Shown in pieces: positions 23,319 to 36,401 of a DNA stretch of 64,000 nt. The stretch's first letter is position 1. Each line of letters opens with the position of its first letter. A model generated the notes under the pieces. It saw only the letters and a program-made list of their open reading frames with translations, did no database searches and was not told the DNA's origin. The DNA is taken from assembly GCA_023053545.1 (NCBI GenBank), contig JAKZAN010000004.1:1488001-1552000 (forward strand). Direction: 5' to 3'. The translations under genes and the position numbers were made by a program. Origin of the DNA: Lepidurus packardi (Eukaryota; Arthropoda; Branchiopoda; Notostraca; Triopsidae).

Positions 23319-25802
23319 TTAGACTGTACTGCGTTTCCTCTTGTAACGAAAGTTATGGGCACGGGGTAAACCCGCGTTGATATGACTTTCAATTTCCGCG
23401 TGATTATATCCGCGGAGGATCTTGAAAAACCCGTCTTCTCCCCATTGATCACTCCAGATATTGGCGCAAAGCCAGTAAGGCACGCCATTTTCCTCGCCCC
23501 AGCCTAAAATCCGCACCGCGTGGTAGTTGAGGCTATTTCCTTCGATGTGCTGATACACTCCCGATTCGTACGTGAGGAAGTCTTCGTACAAGCGAAGCGC
23601 TGCTTGGACGGGACCGTTGTTCATGATCTCCATTTGAATTTCGTCTTCGTGACGTGATATCTGATAAATGGATTCCCCGAAGTAGAGCTCTTCTTTGTAG
23701 TTTGTCACTTCTGAGTCGTGGTCACAGACGCGCTTACAAGAGGGCGTGGGACCCCCTTGAGGGCAATCGATCCAGAAGGAACCCGTTCTATCGCAAGGGG
23801 CAATCGGGTATTTCTGGCAACCCTGAAATGTGAAATCGATATTTTGTGTCTTACTATCATATTTCTAGAATGTATATTTTGACCAACATACAACAATAAC
23901 AAAGATGTTTAATTTTAGAAAGAGAATGGAAAGCATATAACATGTAAGAAGAGTGAAGAAGGAAAGCGTTAAGCTTACGTCGGTAGAATAGTAGCCGCCT
24001 CCAGTTACGACGCCATGTTTACGCCAATGCCGCCAGGCAGCAGAAGGGTAGCCTCCACGACAGCCATGTCCGCAACGTTTACAACAAGACAAAAGGTTGC
24101 CGCTAGAGATTCGAACGACAGATTCCCCTTCTGAGTGAATGCAAATCCGGTCAGCCATTACTTCAGCGGGAGCCATTGCCTAATTTAGAAATTGCGAATA
24201 AATCATTATGAAACTCTACCAAATAGCCCACTGCTAAAGGATTTTTTTGATTTTTTTTTTGCAAAAAGTACAGCAGTTACTAGTAACAACTACCCTATTA
24301 TCTAAGTTGAGGAAGTTTTTCAAGCTAATACTATATAATTGCTGGGGGAAAAGCATAGAGAAAATCTCTTTAGTTCACGTTACTTGTGTGCGGCCCGTCT
24401 AAGAAAGTAGGATCGCTGGCTGTTCCTAGAGGGCAGAACGAGTACAACAAGAGAGGGGACGAGAGTTAGGGCCGCCATGACGTGAGTTGGATGGTTGATG
24501 CAAAAAAGAAGACACCAAAAATAGGTTAGTGTAATTAAATTTGGACTTAATATGAATTGCTAGAAACACTTGGAACTTTTGACAGGTGGAATTCAAAAGT
24601 GGAATTGATTGTTGAGAGGTTAGAAATTTAACGTAAACAAAAGAAGTTTAACAATATAATTGAAACATTCTTATTTTAAAAATAGCTTAATAAAAATATC
24701 TTAAAACGCTGTGTCAAAATATTTAGATATGCAATTTATTTTTAATTTTCATAACTTGAATAAGTTTACATATGTATATCTAAATCTTTGACGCAGCGTT
24801 TAAAGATATTTTTATTAATATGTTTTTAGAAAAAGAATTTTCCGGTTATATCGTTAAATTTCTTTTAAATTTCTGTTTCAAGTTTTGTTTCAAGTTGCAT
24901 ACTATAATATGACATCGGTGTCATCTTTTGCCGAAAAAAGATCAACTACTTGAAGTACACCGTGGCCTTAACGCAGATATACGACACATTGGTCCAGTTC
25001 CTTTACGTAGTTATTTCCTTCGCTGATGATTGTGCTGTGCAGTATAATTCGTGGTGACAAGATTCTTAAAAAAAATTATGCAAGGGAATTTTCCCCTAGG
25101 AACGCCTTGACGTTTAATGTAAATATTTCCAGATTTTCATTGTCGTGCATCCTTGAATCAAGCCGGAGTAATGCTGCTTACTTCGGCCTGATCCACGTCG
25201 GTTGCATGCGTTACCTTTTGCCGCCCTTCATAGTAAGTACGCTTGGGTACGTTTAATGTTCCGCCAGCTTATAATTTTCAACACGAAGGGTTTCAAATGA
25301 GCAGTTTAAGCTTCTAGGTTATGGTCTGTGTGGGTTTTTGATTGGTCTATAAACAAATGTAAAGGAAGGTCTAATTACCCAGCACGAGGCACAGCTTCCT
25401 TGTTCTGACACTTCACGCAAGGTAGGACAGTAATCCCATTGTTGGCGGGCGTCGAATTCCTCCGGAATGTCCACATTCGCGCGGTTAATGTGGCGTCGTT
25501 TGGGCAGGTATTGGCGGTACGGATCGATAAGGACTGAACCCGCGTAAGCCCATAAGGGTTCAAAGAAACTGGCCAGGTTCATTCTTCGCGATGCCTGATA
25601 CACAAAAACGATTCTAATTAGTCCAGCTCTTTTTAATTTTTTTTACTGCTGTTGTGGTAGTGCCAACGCACTGTTTTACCTTCCATGTGGTGTTGCGGCG
25701 ATTGACAAAGGAAGCGATGCGTTCAAAGAATGTGTCGGGTAAAAGCTCGACATTGGGCGGTTGGCATAACCCCAAAGCCAAGACCAAGAAAAACCAACGC
25801 AT
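23319..25802 (-). CDS. Cathepsin B-like cysteine protease, paralogue 1, without occluding-loop histidines
   Basis: Transcript-order exons 25802-25680, 25594-25379, 24179-23979 and 23822-23319 give 347 residues: signal peptide (MRWFFLVLALGLC), short propeptide with the cathepsin B-like FVNRRNTTWK, and a C1A protease domain from FDARQQW. The catalytic set is complete: oxyanion Gln and C112 in SEQGSCASCW, H281 in NYHAVRILGWG, N301 in CANIW. The occluding-loop segment reads CDRTGSFWIDC where cathepsin B has a Glu-His-His motif, so both histidines that give dipeptidyl-carboxypeptidase activity are missing; mainly endopeptidase activity is inferred. An ATG seven codons upstream (25823) is an alternative start. 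A lysosomal or gut digestive role is likely from the family. The gene is convergent with TMEM35-like and paralogous to the gene at 28231-30953. Confidence 0.9.
24688..24819. repeat. TTAA-ended inverted-repeat element (132 bp) in a cathepsin intron
   Basis: The left arm from 24688 (TTAATAAAAATATCTTAAAA) and the right arm ending 24819 pair over about 43 bases with few mismatches, leaving a loop of about 45 bases. Both ends are TTAA, as in piggyBac-type MITEs, but the TTAA may be part of the inverted repeat itself. It lies in intron 2 of the cathepsin gene. Confidence 0.55.
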
Positions 25803-25823
25803 TGTTGTTGGGCTCCAAACCAC

Positions 25824-28230
25824 TTCCTAAAAAAGCGCGGTTTTAACTTCCGTTCCCATAATCACGATCACAATAAATGCACGCTTTAATTACTTCCGCG
25901 AATATTATTCCTTAGAAGCTCAAGAGAGATCTCGATCGTTTAGATTTTGGGGAGGGGGGAGGAAAGAATCCCTTTTACGTCAAAAGTAGACAAGGTTTTT
26001 TAAAAGTCTCTTGACAGTAAAGTAACTCATATGATTCTTAAGAACAAGAAAGTTTCACTTTTCTTTTGTTTGCCTTCACTAATTTGAAAATTGCAAATTA
26101 GTTTCCATCCTAAGCGAAAAAAGCTAAATCACACGAAAATCCATGCTTCAATACATTAAATCGCCTTCAAAATGCAAAAAAAAAAAAATGAATTCCTGTT
26201 TTTGGCTCTTTGGGAATGTTCTGGGTTTTCTTCAATGCAGTTAACCTGGGGATCTTTCGCACTAGTTTCGTTTCAAAGCAGCGCAAGAATGCGTATCGCA
26301 ATTTTGGTGAAAAACTTATCTTTGATCTGTTCCCAAAGAAAGCTTTCTAAACATATTTGCTAAGCCTCAATATCCTAAATTCCGCAAATTGGGTTTCTTT
26401 TCTTAATGTTTCACGCTGAAAGACTTCTGTCTACCTTAGCTTAACCTCGGTCTCGATAAGAAATATGAAACGAGTTTTTACTCCTGTACTATATAAAATG
26501 TTAAGCTGGAAAGAAACGCATACAAAATTTAAAGGTCGGAAACCTACTCCGGCCAGGCCAGACTTGTAATGTTACTCCTGGTTGCCTTGAAGTTTCTCAA
26601 CAATGAAAAACTATGGACCGAGTGAGGCAAGTGGGAACTGGCCGGGTTTCTTAGCTTTTCTCGGGCATGCCTAATAGACACTTCAGGGTCCAGTCACTAG
26701 TTAAATAGTTTGTTTTTATGAATTTATTTCTCGTTGTTCATTTCTTCGATGAAAGTAATACGATAAAGTTGACGATAGAATGATCTACATCGTCAATAGC
26801 GGCGTAATCCTTACTTTTTCTCCTATTTTTTAAATTAAGAATTTTTAATTTAAGAATTTCTCCTATTTTTTAAAGCTTATTTACTTTTCATTGTAGCGTA
26901 ACTGAGAGGCAGGCCGGAATAAAACTACAAGTCCGGGCTGACCCAAATCGGTTTCCTGTGTCCCCTCACAGCACTTATGGATAAAATACCTTAACCCTTG
27001 TATGCTCCAAAATAAGGAGAAAGCGTTCCAAAAAGCATAAACTTGTTTTTAAAAATAGGGTTCTTCTTTACTTTCCCTAATTAAGCATCTTACAAACTTC
27101 AGGGAGAAAAGAAAAAGAAAAGAAACTTACCTGTATTGTTGTTCAGCCCCTGAGCGCTTTTAGGGATGACAAACGGGTTTGGAAGTGTGTCGTTCAATTT
27201 TAGCCATTCATTCAAAAATATTTTGTTTAAAAAGGCGGCAATGAGGATGCACAGTAACTACATAAAGCACTTGGAAGCGAAATGACTTAGTTAACAATAA
27301 ACTTTAAAATAAAAATTTTTTCAACTTTGCGAGTTTTTGCAACGTTTGGAACCCCACAGAAAAGTGAGAACGAGAGCGGGTTCTCGAGGTTCCAACGTGA
27401 TTACTCGCAAGTGACTGAGGATGCGTCCCGCTTTACCACCGGGTTTACCTCGAGATGCATTTTCACTACGATACGAGACTCATGGTGAAAAGAAGAGAAA
27501 CTGGAAGACGAAGCAGCAGAGAGAGCAACACAACACAACAATTGAGGATGGTTTAGCTAGTTTACTTCCTCCTTCCCCCAACGTCGTTTTTCTCGCACAC
27601 CCAATTAGAAGACTGGATCCCTTTTCTTTATCTTTTTTACTTTTCCTATCCACCTTATTGGAATTGTAGGCCAGAAAGAGAAAGATGCTCTCGCCTTTCT
27701 TGGGTCCGTCCGCGTCCAGCTTTTTCCTCCTTTAGCATGTCCCTTTAATTCATTCGATGGCCCAAGGTGACAGACAAAAAGGAAACGTTTTCTTGTTTCT
27801 TTCTTTCTTTTAAAAACTTGCTCGAAGAATTGTGTTTTGAGGTCGCTGGTCGTGGTAATGAAGCAGCGCAGTTATATAGGGGAAAGGAGATTTGCAAATG
27901 TTTCCATCTTCCACATTTGCAAGTAAAGAGAAGAAGAAAAATGAATTGGACTTTGGGATATTTAGCAGCTTTTGTAGCTTTTCCAGCTCATACAGTTAAT
28001 TAAAAAAATATTTTTTATAGCCGTTTTGTTAAAATTCTTACAATTTAAACATGTTTGAAGATTATGAAAATTGTGTTTCTTAGGCTGCACTTATAAAAAA
28101 ATACTTTAATTGACTTCAATAGACTTTAGTTGTAAAGAGAAGAGAAAGAAAAGTTAATAAAAAAATATGTCGAATTTTAAGATTTGGAGCGTATGTATTG
28201 CAATGGATTTTATTCGATTTTTTATCGATG
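25824..28230. other. Intergenic region between the two cathepsin-like genes
   Basis: It holds the upstream region of paralogue 1 and the 3' flank of paralogue 2. A small direct repeat of TTCTCCTATTTTTTAAA occurs near 26817 and 26858. I see no supported gene. Confidence 0.45.
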
Positions 28231-30953
28231 CTATCGAGTGCTTCGTCTTGTTGTGGTCGGTAAGCCGGCAATGACAAAGCTTTCAATGTTGACATGGTTT
28301 TCACCTCGAAGAATGCGAAACAAGCCGTTTTCACCCCAGTCGGTATTCCAGGAGTTAGTAGCGATCCAGTATGGAATGCCTTGTTCTTCGCCCCAACCAA
28401 TTAGTCGTACTGAATGGTACCCCAAAGCTTCTCCGTCGTATTGCTGGTAAATACCTAGTTTTTTGTAAATGGGAATGAATTGCTATTTCTTCTTCCTTGT
28501 CTTCTTATAGTAATAATGAAAGGTTTAATCAATGTAATCAGTCAGTCAATAAATCACTAAATTTCTATGATATTTAACATGACGAAGTACACATTTATTA
28601 TTATCATTATTAATTTTGTATTGTATTATATTTTATTCATTTATATGATCTATTATATTATTATTACAAATAAAAATACGCTATTTGTTAAGGTCAAATT
28701 GTAACGTTAGAATTAAGGAAAAGTGGATTGGAATTCGGGTCAGTGCAAAGATTGTACATCTTTGCAAGTTAGGGGCATTTCTTAGACTCTCACCTGATCG
28801 ATATGATAGAAAGTCTTGATAAACAGTCATGGTAGCTTGCACAGGTCCATAGTTTAATATTTCCCATTGAATTTCTGCAACTTTCCGTCTTAGCGAATAC
28901 GCCGTATCTCCTATAAGAAACAATTACTCATCATTAATACTTAATATTGAGTATCCTTCATATCTTTGATTATTAATGTCTTTAAGGCCTCGGTATACCT
29001 TAACTCAATCAAACGAACCATTCATAGATGGCGTTGATGTTAATTATGATTTTCCTCAATTGAAATCTTAATTTGCATACTTTAATTTACTATGCATGGG
29101 ACAAAACTGAGTAAGAATTGTGCTTTACTGTCAATGCATTTTTGTAGGCCATTTATTAGTTTTTGCAAAAAGCTGTTCTGAAATTCCCGATGCTAACGAC
29201 TTATAAGATTTCGGGTAGGATTTGTATGGCTTTTTGCTATTATTGATTAAAAAGAAAACTAAATCAGTGAGCGCATACATACCGTAATGTTTGTCTGTTT
29301 GATAATCACTAGGGTAATGAAGGTCGCACTGCGGGGAACATTGTGGTGGGCCACCTCTGTATCGGCAATGTAACCAAAACTGTGGTCTCGTGTGGTCACA
29401 AGGGGCAACGAAATAAGGTTGGCAACCCTGCGTAAAAAGTTTTGAAAGTCAATAAAAAGGGTTTCCGCTTTAAATTAAAGCAGAGTTAAATCTTCAATCT
29501 TTCCAATAAGAGTATGAAAAAATGAAGAAAAAACTTATTTTATATTTGTAGATTCTCGGTAACAATAGTATTGCCTTTAAAAAGGGACCTCGATGGTTTC
29601 AATTTTGGTATATTTATTTTCTTTGGTGGCACAACTTGAAACATCATTAAAAGGACAAAATTAGGGATGATTAGGTTATTCAAATACAAAGGAGAAGAAA
29701 GTTTAGAGTTTTGTGTGATACGGGTAAAGCAAGCGAAAGTAAGCCTAATCTCATTTTCTTTCTTTTCTTTTACCTGCGTCGAGAGGTAGGATCCACCGCT
29801 AACAATACCTTCGTGAAGCCAATGGTACCAAGCAGCGGCCGGAAATCCACCTCGACATCCTCCTTTACCACAATCGGTGCAACAAGCCAGAACATCTCGA
29901 GCGGAAAGTTCTACTTGCAATTCTTCGTCCGAATGGATGCAAATCCTGTCAGACATGACATCCACAGCGGCAATGGCCTATGAAACAATCGTTATTATCT
30001 TATCTCCGGTCTGTTTTAAACGAAATAATTATAAGTTTTTAAACTAAAATTCAAGTACAGATTAACTTAGGTAAACTTAAGCTAAACTTTAACCAGATTT
30101 TGTTAGAATTTATCTTAATGTGGACTTCGTTTTAGTTGCAGTTATATGTAACTAACCCAACAAGCGGCACAACCGCCTTGGTCGGGTACCCGGCCGATAG
30201 ATGGACATCCCGGCCATTGCTGCCGCGCGTCGAAGGCACTGGGTAATTGAGTTCGGTTTACACGGTGTTTTCGTTGAGGTAATCGGAATTTCGCGGTTTC
30301 CGGATGCGAACTCATCAAAGCTCGTAAAGGGGCCCATAGGCTGCTCAAATCCATCCGATCTGTTGGACCTGTCAACTTATTGTAACATGAGCTATTGTTT
30401 TAGAAAGGTTAATAGTTACCAAGAGATAATAACAATTAACTTTTTCTTTATAAAAATGCAGCAAAAGTTTGTTTCTAGTGGTATACTTCTTCCCATCATA
30501 CATGAATTAATAATTAAGCTATTAAAGAAAAAAAATTGAAAATATTGGGGTCACGTGGCTTTCTGACGTGACTCTTGACTGTTGTGATTAAGCTTGCAAG
30601 GGAAGTTTGTACAGACACGTTTGTCATGCCATGTTGAGCATGCCAATGAAGTCGTGAACTAATAAAGCTACGTCCAAAAAAAAAACGAATAAAAATTCTT
30701 CGTTCTTAGAATAATATAAATTACAAAATCCATTACGAACAACCAATAACAAGCGATAGTTTTGGGTATCTTTTGCATTTTCGATGCTAAATTTAAGATG
30801 CATTCGGTTAATGCGGTTCTAAATGCTTACCTCTTGGGAGCTGTTCAGTACTTTAGAAGAGTGCGTAAGTACTGATTGCCGCCATGGAGCGAAGGCGTAA
30901 CTAAACACATTCGTGATAAGGAGTAATAACACACCAAAGCACTGAATTTGCAT
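28231..30953 (-). CDS. Cathepsin B-like cysteine protease, paralogue 2
   Basis: Transcript-order exons 30953-30831, 30375-30157, 29977-29774, 29427-29283, 28910-28794 and 28454-28231 give 343 residues: signal peptide [18 protein letters not shown], propeptide, and a mature domain from FDARQQW. The catalytic residues are C113 ([10 protein letters not shown], unusual for CGSCW), H283 ([11 protein letters not shown]) and N303 (TNSWNTDWG). The occluding loop [12 protein letters not shown] keeps one of the two usual histidines. Exons 1-3 match paralogue 1 in size (123/219/204 against 123/216/201), but its single last exon is split here by two introns. The exon 2 start is the least certain border: the acceptor AATAAG at 30376 keeps phase, while the stronger-looking GACAG site does not. 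Confidence 0.88.
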
Positions 30954-31202
30954 GATTTCGATTTATTTGCTTGCTTTTTTAATATTACTATTACTATTTG
31001 TTGTTGTAACTTTTTTTTTTTATTATTTTTTAGAACCGCCTTAAGGATTGAAAAATTTAAAAACTGAAAGCAAAATAGTTTTATGCGGTTCAATATCGAT
31101 AGACGTCTCAATCTCTACTGGAAGAATTGGAATGCTAGGGACTGTGCAATATTGGAAAGATGTCCAGTTTATCTAGCACAGAAAGGGGAAGTTGGACTAC
31201 TT

Positions 31203-31211
31203 ATTTATAAA
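31203..31211 (-). promoter_or_regulatory. Possible TATA box for cathepsin paralogue 2
   Basis: On the minus strand the sequence reads TTTATAAATA about 250 bases upstream of the ATG. The position allows a transcription start near 31175. AT-rich surroundings make this weak. Confidence 0.25.
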
Positions 31212-34200
31212 GGATGAAATAGCAAGGTTTTCCTTATCCTTTCTAGTAACCCATATTCTTGAGATTTAGAAACCTGAATCTGGCTCTTTAAAAGCCGAGA
31301 AAGTTATACTTCATCAAGATTGAGCCTTCTTTTTTTTCCTTTTTGTCTCCATTATAAGGCAAGGTTTTGTCGATTTAGGGAACCTCTTAAACAGTTTTCA
31401 AACAATTTGGGGAGTTATTTGCCTCTTGTTTTTACATTACTTTTCTGAAGTTGAGGAATTCTAGATAAGTTTAAAACGCAAAAAGGTACTCAAAAATGCG
31501 AAAGTGTTACTTTTTACAGTCTAAAATTATCTTAATGAATCTTCAGTCATGCACGTTCTACTGTACTGGATTCGGTAACAGTGAAATAAGCTCTTAAAAT
31601 TGTGGATGAAAAGGAACGTCCCAAGTTTCATTGTTGGCGTAGTTTTGAACGTTGTGTTGTTACAGTTGTAATAGAAGTGAAACATGAAACTAAACAAGGA
31701 ATGGATTTTATTGTTATTGTTGGTCTTATATTTCATTTCTAACTTATATACTGCGCTGTTTTGTAGTCATGTAAGGGATGAAACATGATACTTTTGGGGA
31801 AATTGCACTCGATACGCGTGACTGATTTGGTGGCTTTGAATTCTCATAGTTTTTACGTGTTTCTTTTAATAATTGAAATATTAGAGTCACGCTCTTCTTT
31901 ACTATACACCAAATGTCCAAATGCACTTTTAAATTCATAGCTTAGCGTGTGTTCTACTTATAAAAGCCAATCTCTCCTGGCTGGTAACATAAATTATCGC
32001 AATTCACCCAAGTGGAAGATTTCTAATTTGCAACTACTTACTATACACTATACACACTGCTAAAGGAAGTTGGTAAACACGAGGAAAAGGTGTCAATGGA
32101 GTAAAAAGGTATTTTTTTTTAACTCTTTAACGCTTGGTCATGTTGCTAGCTACCTGCTACCGGATAAACTAATATAAAAGCGAGAGAGAAAAGAGAAAAT
32201 GAAAAAAAAAGAGGAAGAGAACTAGCTTCCAAAAAGCGAGAACATTGGATAAAAAAAAAATGGAAACGCGAGTGGCAATTGACACGGTGACATACACTTG
32301 ATTGTGTGTTAGTCATTATAGTCAAATTAAAGTATGAAAAGAAACACTCCTTTTCGAATTTATAAAAAAAAATTATCCATACTCCGGAATGCTGCACTGG
32401 TGCACTATTTCTTGCATTCACGCCGTTGGTAGAAGGAGGAGTATTATCTTCATCTGCTTCAATTAAACCAAGACCTACGAGTCGTTCCCTCGTAAGTTAT
32501 TGGAACTCTAATTGTCCTAAAAACACAAAATATGTCGAAGATAATTCAAAATCTTCAAACTTAAGTAAAACATTTACCATCATTGAGGACTGTGAATAAA
32601 AATAATGCATCGTTCATGCTTGATAGCCATTTGCCCGCTTTCCCATCTAACAACATCTTGAAAACAAAAGTTAGACGCGGCGATGTTTAAAACGGTATAA
32701 ATAACAGTGGCACTGAGTTCTCCGTGTGCGTTTCCCCGGGGAAACGCATTAGGATAGGGTGGTGACGTCAGTCTAGTTTCCAGAGCAGAAACTCTGATTG
32801 CACTAACCAAAACTCAGTGCAGCAAGTCGAACGCGCTATAAGATAACTCGGCAAAGCTCGGCGAGGCAAAACATTGAGACTCGAAACAACTTTTTTTCGT
32901 TTGGCTAAATCCGGTATTGTTATGAGAAAAACCTTTTCAACAGTAAAAACTTGTGTGTATTAGCTTCTAGGGAAACATAGCTTAGCTTTTCTTCTTAATT
33001 GATAATACATTCGTAATATAAAACGAATGATTAAAGATGAAAAACAATGGAAATTAATTTACAACTAATACAAGATATGCTAAATGTAACTGAAATAAAG
33101 TCTTCTGGTAGTGTATTTAGGTTTGCGAATAAAAAATACGTAGTACACATTTAATGTAAAGAAAAGAATTGGTTCCGAATTAAATTAATTGTAACGCACT
33201 CTTACTCAACCTCTCTTACTCAAGTCAAAAAACGAAAAAATACGAAATTTTGTTTCGATGCCACAGATGAGCAACCAAGTTTTAGGAGCAGCCAATAAAT
33301 TACACCGAGCTGTCAGAAATTATATGAATAGTTTCAGTAATTTGTTTATTTCGGTTTCGAGACACTTAGTAATTCGCTATGCATGTCAAATGAACGTTTA
33401 AAAGAGTTTATTTTGCATGAAAATGGTGTGTCGTTGAACTTTCTTTCGTTTTCATTGTACTAGGTTGACTCATATTTTATCTATTATTTTTTTAAATATG
33501 GAGTTTTGGTACTATATCATCGATAGTTACTTCCAGATACTAATCCTTTCCATATCGATATGACGATTCCTTATTTTATGTTGTCAATATTATTCAAATT
33601 AATTTTGCTTAAAAACCTTTTTTAACTTGACAAAGAAATATGCGCTGTGCTGTTTCGTATATGCATATTCATCGACCTCATTTGGTACCACTGGAATCCT
33701 TTACTCACTTCGGTGAAACTAGTCCAAAGTCAAGTTGATTTAAAAAAACAGAAAAAAAGCTGTAAAACATATTTAAAATACCTCTGCGATGCACTGTAAG
33801 TAGTAAATCCTGTAAAAGCAAGTTCAGGTCAGGTTTGGGAACCCGTATTTAGACTTTGAAAAAATCTTCCGACTTTACGATCCCATTCGAGGGATCCGGA
33901 CCTTCTGTTTCTTTTTTAAGGCAGTTTAAAAAGCTGGGTAAGAGCAAATTAGGTCAAGCAAGGAAGGATAATGAAATAGACTTATGGTTTCGAGGAATCT
34001 TCGCATCATGCTGCATCAGCATGTTGGGGACTTTAAAATTGCGCTGAATTTCCATATTAATTAATACAATGTAAGGTTTTAAAATTAAACACCCTTAATT
34101 CCGAAATTAAATTAATAACATTATTTTGTGAACTGGGAAAATTCGTTTTTATGCACTTGTATAAATGCTTTAAAATTTTTTAATGCTTCTTAATTTTCTT

Positions 34201-34725
34201 AAATTTATTCTTAATTTTCTAAATGTATGTCTTAATGTGTTATTAATTTTCTTTTTCTTTGTTTGATATTTAAGTTTTCTTAAGAAAGATATGTAGTGTT
34301 TCCCGTTTTTGTTTGTGATTTAATTAAATAGTACATTTAATAAAAAGACAGACTAGCTTATACAAATCAGTCTTCAAGAAAATATTGTTAACAATTATTT
34401 AAAAATATTGGAAAATTGGTTATGCAAATAGCTTAATTAAAAATTGTTTATTGCAGTTGTATTTTTTGGCATTTAGAAGGTTTGTTTGAGGGCCAATTTG
34501 CATAGAATAATAGCATACAATTTTAAAAATAAATTGTTCTGCATTATTGCGACGGTGATTTAAAACATTCCAAAACGTTCGATTCGGACGTTTTTCAACC
34601 TCTTAATCCCTTAGTAATTCTAAGTCTTTCTTGTCACTTTCTATGCATTTATTTTTATTCTCTTTACAACGCTTTAGTAGTATATATTACAGCTACTTCC
34701 ATGTCATTCGAATATAAATAATTAA
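31212..34725. other. Large AT-rich intergenic region
   Basis: About 3.5 kb between cathepsin paralogue 2 and the bHLH gene. Open frames are short and composition-driven. I see no family motif, RNA gene or clear repeat. A TATAAAAG at about 32174 and TATAAATA near 32696 could be core promoters but lead to no recognisable gene. Confidence 0.4.
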
Positions 34726-35192
34726 TTAGCCAGTTTCTTCGACTGGAATGCCCTCTATGATGGACCGGAGCCACTTAATATACTGGATTGCACGTTGTAG
34801 AATCTTGACTTTGCTCGGCCGATCTTGCAGTGTATTATCCCTTTAAAAATTGGTAACTCACTTGGAGTGTAAAATTATATTTACATGATCTACTTTGGTA
34901 AAGGCGGCAACACTTTTTTTAGCAACGCAAAAGCGCTGTTGACTGCTTGGACTCTTCTTCGCTCCCTGGCATTTCTGCGTTCCACAACGTTTGGAGACCG
35001 TTCAGCGTGTGGAATATGACGTCCGCGACTCTTGTGCCGTCGTTTGGTTAAGGTACTCCTGCTGTCCGGGAAATTAAGTTTAGGATACGCTTGCAAAGTG
35101 CAGCCATTCAAAGAATGTAAGGTATTGGTACACTCTTCTTGTGAGTCAATACACTGAACATCGTAATTGTGTGAAAACTGTATGCTATACAT
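34726..35192 (-). CDS. bHLH transcription factor, achaete-scute-like
   Basis: Exons 35192-34894 and 34840-34726 give 137 residues with a 53-bp intron inside the loop/helix region. The bHLH spans about residues 70-130: basic region VERRNARERRRVQAVNSAF, helix 1 ALLKKVLP, and, after the splice, loop and helix 2 RPSKVKILQRAIQYIKWLRS. The NARERxRV basic region has the Glu and Arg residues needed for E-box binding, and the SKV-L--AI-YI--L helix 2 resembles achaete-scute factors, which specify neural precursors as heterodimers with Daughterless/E proteins. The N-terminal 69 residues are basic and low in known motifs. The ATG at 35192 is chosen because the frame meets a stop shortly upstream. The subfamily is uncertain. 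Confidence 0.8.
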
Positions 35193-36396
35193 AACAGCAC
35201 TTGATAGCCGCGTTTGTTGTACTAAATGACTAATACAGGCTTCGTAATACAATTTTCAGCCAAAATGTTCGACGCGAAAGGAGTTTCTTCTGCGCCTGTT
35301 CCCACCCATTGCGCCTAGAACACAATGAACTAAAATCTATTAGCGACAGAATTACAGGAAATCACAAATCCCATAATCCAGAATGATCGTTCACCTGCCC
35401 ATCGCATGTTACTCTTCCAAGCTTAGCTGTCTTAGGTACCGGTACAGCACGTTAGCACGGGAACGGAAGGAACACTATTTCGTAAGAATTATTTTAGATT
35501 TTTTTTTTTTTTACGAAATCTCTTGACAGTAGTACTATCAAAACAGTCTATACTTGATATTAACTTGGTTCTGTTAGGCCTTAATTAGTTTGAAATATCC
35601 AAGTTATTTTCTAGCTAAGGAGAAACCATGAAAATCGCGCATCTGGTAATGGTTATTTTCTAGACGTTATTTTTAGCGTATTTTTAAGAAAAATTGCATG
35701 AGAACTGAATATGAAGTTATAAAGTTGTCCTGCAGGCCGTTCTATGCGCATTCATGTGCACCCAAACAACACATTGCTCCCCAAAATTGCATTTCAACCT
35801 TTAAAGCTTCCTAACAACCCCAAAACTGCTCCCTTTTGTGAAACCCCAAAGATTGGTCCAAACGCCGGAAATGGTAACTAGGACCTTTAAGAAAACGTAA
35901 GAACTTTTGACTCTAAAATCTTTTTTGTCTGTGTTTTTAAAGAACTGTGTGAAAATACACGAGCCATAAACAATATTTGGAAAATAAAATTCCAATTTTC
36001 CTGCAAGTGCTGTCCTCAGAGTCCAGACAATAACCAAAAATTTACAACTGGTTAAGAATTACGCTTATTAGGAAGAATTACTGTATGTCAAGATTACGAC
36101 CTACGAGGTGGCAGTTTAAAAATAATTTCGCCATACATAATTTAATTTAGTTCCTTGTTTTCGTTTTCACCGCACTGATGTCCACATAGACCGTGCTTAC
36201 GATATATGATTGCTAACGATCAAGATTGTTATTATTTTATTTTAAAAAAATAATTAATTTCCTGCTTTTTGGTGTCAAGTCAGGGTAGACAAGACGCAAA
36301 ACATAATACGGTATCTTTTAAGCCAGCTTTGGGTAATATGATTTCCTTTTGCTTCAATATTACGTGTTGATAATATGCGCATAAGAACCTATTACC
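35193..36396. other. Upstream region of the bHLH gene
   Basis: About 1.2 kb up to the gypsy insertion. It contains AT-rich sequence and a CTCTTGACAGTA half-site near 35520. I see no gene. Confidence 0.4.
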
Positions 36397-36401
36397 ATTT
36401 C

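Noticed and set aside
30361..30372. GACAG|GT acceptor for exon 2 of cathepsin paralogue 2
   Set aside because: It looks stronger than AATAAG at 30376, but the resulting phase with the exon 1 donor at 30830 hits a stop.
32580..32810. 76-codon minus-strand frame with a TATAAATA nearby
   Set aside because: No recognisable protein content and no consistent splice or polyadenylation context.
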